The notes under the pieces are model-generated. The model was not told the DNA's origin, ran no database searches, and worked only from the letters and a program-made list of their open reading frames with translations. The translations under genes and the position numbers were made by a program. From contig JBMFWD010000026.1 of the NCBI GenBank assembly GCA_049965615.1, forward strand, positions 1-43,969: 43,969 nt of DNA, given 5' to 3'. Within the stretch, counting starts at the first letter, position 1, and every line of letters begins with the position of its first letter. Positions 27,637 through 35,464 of the stretch are shown in pieces. Source of the DNA: Acidobacterium sp049965615 (lineage in GTDB: Bacteria > Acidobacteriota > Terriglobia > Terriglobales > Acidobacteriaceae).

Positions 27637-28434
27637 ATGCAGAAAACAGGAACTATGCCTATCGCATCGCTCGACACTGCCGCCAAACGTTGGGTATTTT
27701 CGGTGCAGGAATATGCCCTGCTCACCGGTCGCGCCCTCGTCAATCTCTTCCGCCGCCCGTTCTACTGGTCTGACATTGTCATGCAGGCAGACCTCATCGG
27801 CATCGGCTCTCTGCCCATCGTCATCCTCACCGGCTTCTTCACCGGCGGCGTCCTCGCGCTCAACAGCGCCTCCACGCTCGCCCAGTTTGGCGCTACCGCC
27901 GTCACCGGCCAGCTCGTCAGCCTCGCCATGGTCAAGGAACTCGGCCCCGTACTCACCAGCCTCATGGTCTCCGGACGCAACGCCTCCGGCATGGCATCAG
28001 AACTCGGCTCCATGGTCGTCACCGAGCAAATCGACGCCATGCGCGCACTCGGCACCGACCCGCTCAAAAAGCTCGTCATGCCCCGCATCATCTCCACCAT
28101 CGTCATGCTGTTCTTCCTCGCCATCGTCTCCGATGCCGTCGGCATCCTCGGCGGCGCCTTCGTCTCCTCCGTCATGCTCGGTCAGAACAGCTCCCAGTAC
28201 TTTCACACCGCGTACCAGTCGCTCGTCTTCTCTGACGTGCTCGAAGGCCTCATGAAACCCATCGCCTTCGGCTTCATCATCTCCACCATCGGCTGCTTCT
28301 TCGGCATGAACACTCGCGGAGGAACCCAGGGCGTCGGACGCTCCACCACCCAGGCCGTCGTCTACGCTTCCATCATCATCATCGCCACCGACTTCTTCAT
28401 CACCCAGGTGTTCATTACGGCCTTCGGACGATGA
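27637..28434 (+). CDS. mlaE: MlaE-family ABC transporter permease
   Basis: This 265-residue inner-membrane protein is an MlaE/YrbE permease: LIGIGSLPIVILTGFFTGGVLALN, then the conserved ELGPVLTSLMVSGRNASGMASELGSM and EQIDAMRALGTDPLKKLVMPRI. It would move phospholipids or other lipids between inner and outer membrane with MCE-domain and ATPase partners (known for Mla). An alternative ATG at 27655 would remove six residues; its Shine-Dalgarno spacing is short, so I keep 27637. It overlaps the ATPase gene by four bases. Confidence 0.93.
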   Translation: MQKTGTMPIASLDTAAKRWVFSVQEYALLTGRALVNLFRRPFYWSDIVMQADLIGIGSLPIVILTGFFTGGVLALNSASTLAQFGATAVTGQLVSLAMVKELGPVLTSLMVSGRNASGMASELGSMVVTEQIDAMRALGTDPLKKLVMPRIISTIVMLFFLAIVSDAVGILGGAFVSSVMLGQNSSQYFHTAYQSLVFSDVLEGLMKPIAFGFIISTIGCFFGMNTRGGTQGVGRSTTQAVVYASIIIIATDFFITQVFITAFGR

Positions 28435-29264
28435 CCACTGCCGCCCAGCCTCAGATCACTCACCACGACACTTCCCGCGAGCCGGTCGTCGTCTTCGACC
28501 ATGTCAGCATCGGCTTTGAAGGCAAACCTGTCCTCGATGACATCTCCTTCCGAGTCCATCGCGGAGAAAACCGCATCATCCTCGGCCCCGCCGGCGTCGG
28601 CAAAAGCGTCCTGCTCAAGCTCGCCAACGGACTCCTCAAGCCCGACGCAGGCAGCATCTCCCTCTTCGGCAAAAACATCGGCCAGATGAAGCAGCGCGAT
28701 CTCTTCACCCTTCGCGCCAGCGTCGGCACCGTCTTTCAGGAAGGCGCGCTCTTTGACTCCCTCACCGTCCGCGACAACGTAGGCTACCGCCTCGCAGAAG
28801 AACACGTCCCCGAAGAGGAAATCGAGCGCCGCGTCACAGAAGCTCTCCGCTTCGTCGAGCTTGAGCATACCCTCGACAAATTCCCCTCCGAGCTCTCCGG
28901 CGGCATGCGCCGCCGCGTCGCCATCGCACGCGCCATCGTCACCAATCCCGACCTGCTCCTCTACGACTCACCCACCGGAGGCCTCGACCCCATCACCTCC
29001 ACCACCATCGTCGAGCTGGTCCTCAAGCAGCGTGACGCCTACCACACCACATCCCTGCTGGTAACCCACCGCCTCCAGGACGCATTCATGCTCGCCACCC
29101 ACCGCTACTCCCACGAGTGCAAGTGCATCGAGCCCCTGCCCAAAGGCGAAACCGAACCCAACACCACCTTCCTCGTCCTCCACGAAGGCAAAATCGTCTT
29201 TGACGGCAACACCCACGACCTCGTCCACTCCGAAGACCCCTTCATCCGCGAATACCTCCAGTGA
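28431..29264 (+). CDS. mlaF: MlaF-type ABC ATPase with atypical Walker B
   Basis: This 277-residue ATPase has Walker A LGPAGVGKS (51-59), Q-loop VFQEGALFDSLTV (101-113), signature LSGGMRRR and switch His213 (VTHR). The MlaF-like Q-loop context supports the assignment. After Walker B (LLLYD) the catalytic Glu is replaced by Ser180 in YDSPTGGLDP. No mlaD (MCE) gene follows; the next gene is convergent and overlaps by 23 bases. The ATPase may be slow, or hydrolysis may use another acid. Confidence 0.92.
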   Translation: MTTAAQPQITHHDTSREPVVVFDHVSIGFEGKPVLDDISFRVHRGENRIILGPAGVGKSVLLKLANGLLKPDAGSISLFGKNIGQMKQRDLFTLRASVGTVFQEGALFDSLTVRDNVGYRLAEEHVPEEEIERRVTEALRFVELEHTLDKFPSELSGGMRRRVAIARAIVTNPDLLLYDSPTGGLDPITSTTIVELVLKQRDAYHTTSLLVTHRLQDAFMLATHRYSHECKCIEPLPKGETEPNTTFLVLHEGKIVFDGNTHDLVHSEDPFIREYLQ

Positions 29265-31434
29265 GCTCATCCGCCCGCAACCCGGTGACCATCGACGCAT
29301 CCCCCGCCAGTTTGAGCACTCTCACACCCACCACCGTAATGTCATCCTCCTGGCCGTGTTCCATCGCGGCTCTGGCGATACTCTCCGGCTCCAGACCAGC
29401 CAGTCCCTCCACGCGCTCAAAACCAAGCAGCTCGCCGCTCGCATTCTGCGCCTCAACTACACCATCCGTCATAAACGTCAGGTAATCCTCCGCTTCCAGC
29501 TGCACGCTCGCCGCTTCGTACTCCACACCCGCAACCAGCCCCAGCGGAAGCGATCCCGGCAACTCCATCTCCACGCCATTCCGGTAGGGCTGCAAGTGCC
29601 CCGCATTCGCAATCACCATCACTCCGCCCGGCCGCAAATGCGCCACCACGCACGTAGCAAAGTGACTGTTCGCCCGGCCCAGCAACCGCTCGTTCAAAAC
29701 ACGCAATATCTCTACCGGATCGCAGGTCTCCTCAATCTTCGTCCGCGCCGCGCCCACCAGCACAGCCACCAGCATCGCGGCAGCCATTCCCTTGCCGCTC
29801 ACGTCACCCAACACAATCACCAGCGATCCATCCGGCCTCGGAATCGCCTGGAAGAAATCCCCACCCACCGTGCGCGCCGCATAATATGCCGTCTTGACGG
29901 CAAAGAAACTGGACTCGATCGCCTCCGGCACAAGCACCTGCTGCTGCAAAGCACGAGCCTGTTCCAGGTCCTGCTCCATGCTCTGCTTCCTGAGCTGCTC
30001 TTCAATCCTCGTACGCAGAAAACGCCGTCCCACCAGCACCGCCAGCACAATCACCAGCAGAAAGCCCGCTGCGTCGCCAAGCCTCAAATTCAATCCTGAT
30101 GCAAAGAAATGATTCGTATGGATCTTCCACCATGTCCGCAGATTCGTCCCGTAAAAGCCGACTACAGTCAGGACAATCGGCACCATCGCCAAAAGCGCGC
30201 CAACCCGGTCCTTGAAGTAGGCTTGGAACAGCGTCACCAACACCAGCGCGCCAAGCGCAAAAGATACGCATACATTCAATTGCGCCCACCGCAAAGACGC
30301 TTCAGCCGCGGAATATCCGCCACGATAGCTGGCATCTAACTGCACCATAACGATCGCGCTGCCCACTGCCAGCAGTACACTCGCCAGTCCAGTCCATCGC
30401 ACCCATCGGCTCAGGCGTTCCCGCCAGATACCAAACCAATCCTGCCAGACCAGAATCCAGAAGAACATGGCGACTGACGGCACAACCAGGGCAGGCGAAT
30501 TCGCCTGATCCTGCGTCAACCAGAACGAAAACAGTCCCGCCAGCATCACAAACTCCACCATCCCCTCCGAGAGCAGCGCGATGGTCAGCCACAGGTACGT
30601 CTTTTCCGAACGGTCGTATATCCAGAAACAGAAAAATCCAGCGGCAGCCAACATCATCAGGAACGAGACAATGGCAGGAATCATCTGGTTCAGAATCAGC
30701 TCCTGCCTCTCCTGCTTTAACAACAAAATCACCGCCCTGTGAAAACCAATCACAGGAAGCTCGTGCATGCCTCCCGTGCTGTGCGTCCCGGCATCGACAG
30801 CGGATATAGGAGAAAGGTAAAAGCGAATGGCCAACTGAATATTGCCTGCTGCGTCTGGCGCAGGAAGAGGAAAAATCAGTGGACGAGAACGGTAAATCGC
30901 CACCCCCCGGGAGGTAAATTTTCCAAAGCTTCCGACCAGCTTCCCGTTGGCAAATAACTGGTAGCCGTCATCCACATGCCCGGGCATTTTGATCCACAAA
31001 CTTGAACCGTCATGGTTCACATGGATGTGCAGTCGATACCACGCGTACCCTGCCAGTTTCGGATACCCGAGCGCGGACCATCCCGGCAGGTACCCTCCGT
31101 ACTGATACACCGGATCAATCACTCGACTCGAAGACCGCAGCTCCATCTTCGCCCACCCGCTGTCGTCATACTCCGGGCTCGCCCACAAAAAACGGCCATT
31201 CGACTCCGGAGAATCACCCGGCTGAAAACGCCACACCCCATCCAGGCCCGTGTACCAGTTCACGGCAGAAGCACCACCACCAGCCGGAACCGTCACCGTG
31301 ATCTGCGCCCTCAACGCAGGGCAAAACAGCCCGCAAACCAGCCCTACGCACAGGCCTGGCCAAACGAACCTGTGTTTCCTCATGCGGAGCATGACTAACA
31401 TGCGCATAGATTCACCGGAACAAGCTGTTTTCAT
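29242..31434 (-). CDS. Membrane SpoIIE/RsbU-type serine phosphatase
   Basis: This 730-residue protein has a signal or first membrane helix (about 20-40), an extracytoplasmic beta-rich domain (about 45-220; GVWRFQPGDSPE, DDSGWAKMEL, AWYRLHIHV, resembling 7TMR-DISM or glycosidase jelly-roll modules), seven or eight membrane helices (about 235-455) and a coiled linker (LEQARALQQQVL). A PP2C/SpoIIE phosphatase domain follows (about 490-690) with the metal-binding VGGDFF, LGDVSGKGMAAAM and FMTDGVVEA. Such enzymes act on anti-sigma-antagonist proteins. The GTG at 31455 is rejected because GGGGGAAG lies seven bases before the ATG at 31434. It is convergent with, and overlaps, mlaF. Confidence 0.9.
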   Translation of the reverse strand: MKTACSGESMRMLVMLRMRKHRFVWPGLCVGLVCGLFCPALRAQITVTVPAGGGASAVNWYTGLDGVWRFQPGDSPESNGRFLWASPEYDDSGWAKMELRSSSRVIDPVYQYGGYLPGWSALGYPKLAGYAWYRLHIHVNHDGSSLWIKMPGHVDDGYQLFANGKLVGSFGKFTSRGVAIYRSRPLIFPLPAPDAAGNIQLAIRFYLSPISAVDAGTHSTGGMHELPVIGFHRAVILLLKQERQELILNQMIPAIVSFLMMLAAAGFFCFWIYDRSEKTYLWLTIALLSEGMVEFVMLAGLFSFWLTQDQANSPALVVPSVAMFFWILVWQDWFGIWRERLSRWVRWTGLASVLLAVGSAIVMVQLDASYRGGYSAAEASLRWAQLNVCVSFALGALVLVTLFQAYFKDRVGALLAMVPIVLTVVGFYGTNLRTWWKIHTNHFFASGLNLRLGDAAGFLLVIVLAVLVGRRFLRTRIEEQLRKQSMEQDLEQARALQQQVLVPEAIESSFFAVKTAYYAARTVGGDFFQAIPRPDGSLVIVLGDVSGKGMAAAMLVAVLVGAARTKIEETCDPVEILRVLNERLLGRANSHFATCVVAHLRPGGVMVIANAGHLQPYRNGVEMELPGSLPLGLVAGVEYEAASVQLEAEDYLTFMTDGVVEAQNASGELLGFERVEGLAGLEPESIARAAMEHGQEDDITVVGVRVLKLAGDASMVTGLRADELTGGIRG

Positions 31435-31511
31435 CCGTTTACTTCCCCCGCCCACCGCGCTCTGCTAGCCTATGGAGTCCTGCATTCAGGCATAACGGAG
31501 CAAGTACCCTC

Positions 31512-32690
31512 ATGTCGTTTCCCTTCAAAGGCGTTGACTTCCTCTCCTTCGACTCCCTCCTCTCCGAAGACGAGCGCATGGTCCGCGAAACCGCACGCCG
31601 CTTTGTCGAAGACAACCTCATCCCCATCATCGAAAAGCACAATCGCGAGAGCACCTTCCCCCGCCAGCTCATCAAGCCCATGGCCGACCTCGGCTTCCTC
31701 GGCATCAACCTCCACGGATACGGCTGCGCCGGCATGTCCAACATCGAGTACGGCCTCGTCATGCAGGAGCTCGAACGCGGCGACTCCGGCCTCCGCAGCT
31801 TCGCCAGCGTCCAGTCCTCGCTCGTCATGTATCCCATCCACACCTTCGGCACAGAAGAGCAAAAGCAAAAGTGGCTCCCCGCACTCGCAGCCGGCGAAAA
31901 ACTCGGCTGCTTCGGCCTCACCGAACCCAACTACGGCTCCAATCCCGGCGGCATGCTCACCCGCGCACGCAAAACCGCCGACGGCTACATCCTCAACGGC
32001 GAAAAAATGTGGATCACCAACGGCTCCGTAGCCGACATCGCCATTATCTGGGCCAAACTCGAAGACGAAGACAACAAGGTCCGCGGCTTCCTCGTTGAAA
32101 CCAACCGCCCCGGCTTCCAGGCCAAAGACGTCCACGGCAAATGGTCCCTCCGCGCCTCCGTTACCTCCGGCCTCTCATTGCAGGACGTCCATATCCCCGC
32201 CGAAAATCTCCTGCCCGGCACCGGTGGCCTCAAGTCCCCGCTCATGTGCCTCAACCAGGCCCGCTACGGCATCGCATGGGGTGCCATCGGCGCCGCCATG
32301 TCCTGCTACGACACCGCGCTCAAATACTCGCTCGAACGCAAACAATTCCGCGACCAGCCCATCGCCTCGCACCAGCTCATTCAGGAAAAACTCTCCTGGA
32401 TGATCACTGAAATCAGCAAGGCCCAGCTCCTCGTCCACCACATCGGCAAGCTCAAGGACGCAGGCAAAGTCAGCTTCGAGCACATATCCATGGCCAAGCG
32501 CAACAACGTCTGGATGGCTCTGGAATGTGCCCGCATGGCCCGCGACATCCTCGGCGGAAACGGCATCACCGACGACTACCCCATCATGCGCCACATGATG
32601 AACCTCGAATCCGTCAAAACCTACGAAGGCACCCAGGACATCCACACCCTCATCATCGGCAGCAGCATCACCGGCATCCCCGCCTTCTAA
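31512..32690 (+). CDS. gcdH: Glutaryl-CoA dehydrogenase-type acyl-CoA dehydrogenase
   Basis: This 392-residue flavoenzyme shows GCFGLTEPNYGSNPGGM (the FAD/substrate loop), MWITNGSVADIAIIWAK, RKQFRDQPIASHQLIQEKL and the catalytic Glu in ESVKTYEGTQDIHTLIIG. These are closest in my knowledge to glutaryl-CoA dehydrogenase, which oxidises and decarboxylates glutaryl-CoA to crotonyl-CoA in lysine, tryptophan and aromatic degradation. A dedicated electron-transfer flavoprotein is not nearby. The gene is single and is divergent from the phosphatase. Confidence 0.88.
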   Translation: MSFPFKGVDFLSFDSLLSEDERMVRETARRFVEDNLIPIIEKHNRESTFPRQLIKPMADLGFLGINLHGYGCAGMSNIEYGLVMQELERGDSGLRSFASVQSSLVMYPIHTFGTEEQKQKWLPALAAGEKLGCFGLTEPNYGSNPGGMLTRARKTADGYILNGEKMWITNGSVADIAIIWAKLEDEDNKVRGFLVETNRPGFQAKDVHGKWSLRASVTSGLSLQDVHIPAENLLPGTGGLKSPLMCLNQARYGIAWGAIGAAMSCYDTALKYSLERKQFRDQPIASHQLIQEKLSWMITEISKAQLLVHHIGKLKDAGKVSFEHISMAKRNNVWMALECARMARDILGGNGITDDYPIMRHMMNLESVKTYEGTQDIHTLIIGSSITGIPAF

Positions 32691-32757
32691 ACGCGGCGGT
32701 CACTTGCACATAGCGGTCGCCACCCGGCGGCCGTTCCTTTTTCAAGCGCCGGAAAGC

Positions 32758-33462
32758 CTACTTGTCCATCCCAACCACATCCCCCGCCTTGAACATCCGC
32801 CCCGCCTGCAACCGAAACTCCAGTCGCTCTCCCCGGCGCACGTGATATACCAGCGCCGGACGAAAACAAGCCACGCACTTCCCACCCCGCGCTCGAACGC
32901 TGGGATACACCACCCCATTCGCCCCCTCAGCCATCAACTCCGCCGCCAGCAACTGCGACGCCGCATAACACTCCGGCACAGGCTCCGCCGCAAGATACTC
33001 CCTGTACCTACCCCGCGCTGTCAGGTCGTAAAACTCCGCCTCAAAATCCGCAAGATAGTCGTCGTACGTCGCAACCTCTTCCTCCGGCCAATCCACATCT
33101 TCCAGTTGCCGCAGCCTGTGCGCCGCCACCTCGGCCACCGCCGTCGTCCTCTCCACGCCCGCATACCACGCGCCCCGCTCACCGCTGTTAAATCGTCCCC
33201 CATACGGCGCAGGATGCAAAAACGCTGCATTCACGATCCGCGCATACGGCACGTCGTAGAGCAGCTCAAACACGCTCACCCCATGCACCAGACCCTGTTG
33301 TCCCAGCAGGCGCTCATTCGTTGCGCCATCCAATTCCACCAGCAAGTCAATATCTTCATCCCGCCCCGCCGCGCGCGCCAGCACCGTTCCCTCTTCGCTC
33401 CACTTCGACGGAATCAGCCGATGCGTATCCGCAAATTGAAACTCCCGAGCCGGCGGCTTCAC
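32758..33462 (-). CDS. RES-domain toxin
   Basis: This 234-residue protein carries RES-family landmarks: ARIVNAAFLHP, GGRFNSGERGAWYAGVERTT, then CYAASQLLAAEL and GVVYPSVRARGGKCVACF. RES toxins degrade NAD+ (known for the family). The frame is open to 33783, but the antitoxin gene covers that part. I place the start at the GTG at 33462, which overlaps the antitoxin stop as GTGA and fits the usual order, antitoxin first. It looks complete, with all motif regions present. Confidence 0.88.
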   Translation of the reverse strand: MKPPAREFQFADTHRLIPSKWSEEGTVLARAAGRDEDIDLLVELDGATNERLLGQQGLVHGVSVFELLYDVPYARIVNAAFLHPAPYGGRFNSGERGAWYAGVERTTAVAEVAAHRLRQLEDVDWPEEEVATYDDYLADFEAEFYDLTARGRYREYLAAEPVPECYAASQLLAAELMAEGANGVVYPSVRARGGKCVACFRPALVYHVRRGERLEFRLQAGRMFKAGDVVGMDK

Positions 33463-33914
33463 ATACCACCGCGATACGAATCCAGCAGCCGCCGCACCTG
33501 GCTCATCCCCGGAATCCCCATCCGCACCATGTACCCCAGCGGCGTTCCTCCGCCAAACATCGCGTTCTTGTTCGGCAGCATCACCCACGCATCCGCCAGC
33601 TTCCGGCTGTAAAGAATATTCAGCGCCTTGAAGATCCCCACAAGATACGAGATCCGCGTCAGCCGATCCTGGTCCAGCACCCGCTTCAGCCCCGGCTTCT
33701 CCGCGTCCTTCTTCAGCGCATAAAACGAAGCCGCCGAAATTCCGCCCAGCAACTCCCGCGCATCCTGGTCGCGAATCCCCCAAGCTTTCACAATCCTGAA
33801 GAACGCCCGCAGCGCCGCCGGAGACAACCGCTTTCGTACCGCCGCATCGGCAAGATTCGCCGCTACGTCAAAGGAGTAACCCGCAATCTGAGGAACCGGC
33901 ACACTCGCTGCCAT
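33459..33914 (-). CDS. Xre/MbcA/ParS-type antitoxin of the RES pair
   Basis: This 151-residue protein has a central helical DNA-binding part (LSPAALRAFFRIVKAWGIRD, DARELLGGISAASFYALKKD) and a C-terminal toxin-binding part typical of these antitoxins (RISYLVGIFKALNILY, DAWVMLPN, FGGGTPLGYMV). It neutralises the RES toxin and represses the operon (known for the family). The ATG at 33914 is chosen because GGAGG lies five bases before it; a GTG two codons upstream is less likely. Confidence 0.88.
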   Translation of the reverse strand: MAASVPVPQIAGYSFDVAANLADAAVRKRLSPAALRAFFRIVKAWGIRDQDARELLGGISAASFYALKKDAEKPGLKRVLDQDRLTRISYLVGIFKALNILYSRKLADAWVMLPNKNAMFGGGTPLGYMVRMGIPGMSQVRRLLDSYRGGM

Positions 33915-33934
33915 GTTCACCTCCAGTTCCAGCT

Positions 33935-33970
33935 TTATCTAATTATAAACTTTATTGAATTCATAATCAG
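33935..33970 (-). promoter_or_regulatory. AT-rich promoter/operator of the RES-Xre operon
   Basis: The stretch is strikingly AT-rich against its surroundings. On the minus strand it holds TATAAT (33942-33947 on plus coordinates) as a -10 box, overlapping an imperfect palindrome centred on GAATTC. No good -35 box is seen. The palindrome would be the natural place for antitoxin autorepression. Confidence 0.45.
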
Positions 33971-34066
33971 AGTTTCGCTCGTATCCTCCGCCGCCTTCCA
34001 TTCACCTCTGGCGCCTCCCGAAACAAACCAAATTCCGGACAGAAAAAACCGAACCAGGGCTCGTGA

Positions 34067-34104
34067 GTCTCTGGCAGCTTCTCCATACACTGGCTGTCAG
34101 AGAC
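34067..34104 (+). promoter_or_regulatory. Inverted repeat enclosing a -10-like TACACT
   Basis: GTCTCTGGCAG (34067-34077) and CTGTCAGAGAC (34094-34104) are inverted copies with one mismatch. TACACT (34086-34091) lies between them. This is upstream of the metallo-beta-lactamase-fold gene and looks like a repressor operator over a promoter. Confidence 0.4.
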
Positions 34105-34153
34105 TAACTGACCACACACAAGTGCTTCAGGTGTCTCAACAGGAGACGATGGA

Positions 34154-35164
34154 ATGTTATTTGAGAACAGGCAGGGATATCGCACGACAAGCAGATCGTT
34201 CGGGCAAACGCCCTCGGACCCCAAAAGCGCCGGCAAACCTGCACCGGCGCAGGAATCTTTCCCTGCCTCCGCGTTCAAGCGTGCGCAAAGAGTACTCATT
34301 TTCGCGCTGATGGCAACCATCCCCTTCCAATCCCATGCCTCACTCGCATCGGCTCACCCCTTGTCCATCAACGTTTACAACCCCGGTACGGCCTCGGTGT
34401 TTCCTGTGTCATCGGAAATCATTACCGGGCCGCGCGATGCCATCCTGATCGATGCACAATTCCAGACCAACGACGCGCATCATCTCGTTGACATCATCCG
34501 CGCGACGCACAAGCACCTCCAGGCGATCTATATCAGTCACAGCGATCCGGACTATTATTTTGGCCTTGGCGTACTCCACCGTGCCTTTCCCGACGCAAAA
34601 ATCCTCGCAACGCCGGAAACCGTCGCAGCCATCCGCGTATTGAAGGATCGGAAACTCAAATATTGGGGTCCAATTCTGGGTAAGTACGCTCCCAGATCGC
34701 TCATCGTCCCAGAGGCTCTACATGCAGATCGCCTCATGCTGGACGGACATCGCATACTCATCGAGGGGTTGCATGGACCCACGCCTGCGCGCACTTTCGT
34801 CTACATTCCCAGCCTGCGCACCGTCCTAGGGGGTGCGGTCGTCTTCAGCGGCACCCATGTATGGATCGCCGATAGCAAAACCGTTCAGGACCGAGCCAAT
34901 TGGATGATCACGTTGCGCTCAATCCTCGCTCTCAAACCCGTTCGCGTCATTCCGGGCCATTATCTTGGGGCCGCACCCAAAGGAGTCGGCGCAGTGCTGT
35001 TCACCCGCGACTATCTCATTCGTTTCGACCAGGAGCGCCAACAGCATCCCAAAACCGCAGCTCTTATCGCTGCCATGGAGGCAGCCTATCCAAAACTGCC
35101 GGAACGAACCTGGCTGGAACTGTCGGTCCGAGTTGTCAACGGCGAATATAAGTGGCCCCAATGA
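34154..35164 (+). CDS. Exported metallo-beta-lactamase-fold protein with altered metal motif
   Basis: This 336-residue protein has a long polar N-terminus and then an export signal (about 45-68; RVLIFALMATIPFQSHASLASA). The MBL fold follows: ILIDAQFQTNDAHHLVDIIR, then AIYISHSDPDYYFGLGVLH, a late GGAVVFSGTHVWIAD and VRVIPGHYLG. The usual HxHxDH motif reads HSDPDYY, so two of the metal-binding histidines are replaced. This form exists in some MBL subfamilies of uncharacterised function. The start may be later, for example at an ATG about 52 codons on. AGGAG precedes 34154 by eight bases. Confidence 0.85.
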   Translation: MLFENRQGYRTTSRSFGQTPSDPKSAGKPAPAQESFPASAFKRAQRVLIFALMATIPFQSHASLASAHPLSINVYNPGTASVFPVSSEIITGPRDAILIDAQFQTNDAHHLVDIIRATHKHLQAIYISHSDPDYYFGLGVLHRAFPDAKILATPETVAAIRVLKDRKLKYWGPILGKYAPRSLIVPEALHADRLMLDGHRILIEGLHGPTPARTFVYIPSLRTVLGGAVVFSGTHVWIADSKTVQDRANWMITLRSILALKPVRVIPGHYLGAAPKGVGAVLFTRDYLIRFDQERQQHPKTAALIAAMEAAYPKLPERTWLELSVRVVNGEYKWPQ

Positions 35165-35464
35165 ACGGACAAGCCAGACCCTTCAAAGCATAATTGCACG
35201 ACGGTAAGGCAAACAAATCCATCCAGCAACGTGCTGTCAGCCGCCGTCCAATTTTGATCATCCCCAAAAGGGCAAGCCGGACCGGTCCAACCGGTCCGGC
35301 TTGCCCCGCTCCAGACATGCTCGGAATACTGTACAGTGAGGTTGCCCTTCGCCCGGACATTTCAGAGCGACCGGCAATCAGTGTTTCACTGGCTCAGTAA
35401 GTCCTGGCATGAGAGCGTTTCTCTCCATTCGCTAAAGGTTTGCTTGGCTGGTCCTTTCTCAATC
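35165..35464. other. Intergenic region between the MBL-fold and AraC genes
   Basis: Three hundred bases hold a long perfect hairpin at 35270-35306 and a ten-base palindrome ACTGTACAGT at 35328-35337, with AATACT overlapping it as a possible -10 box. I see no gene. The plus frame through 35336 only extends the AraC gene and has no family character. Confidence 0.5.
35270..35306 (-). repeat. Perfect 17-bp inverted repeat (hairpin)
   Basis: GGGCAAGCCGGACCGGT pairs exactly with ACCGGTCCGGCTTGCCC around a three-base loop. Only the minus strand shows a T run after the stem (CTTTTGG), yet both neighbouring genes are on the plus strand, so a simple terminator role is doubtful. Confidence 0.6.

Noticed and set aside
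32758..33783. Longer RES-domain protein of 341 residues
   Set aside because: The first 107 residues have no family character and lie over the antitoxin gene in another frame; the GTG at 33462 gives the usual overlap.
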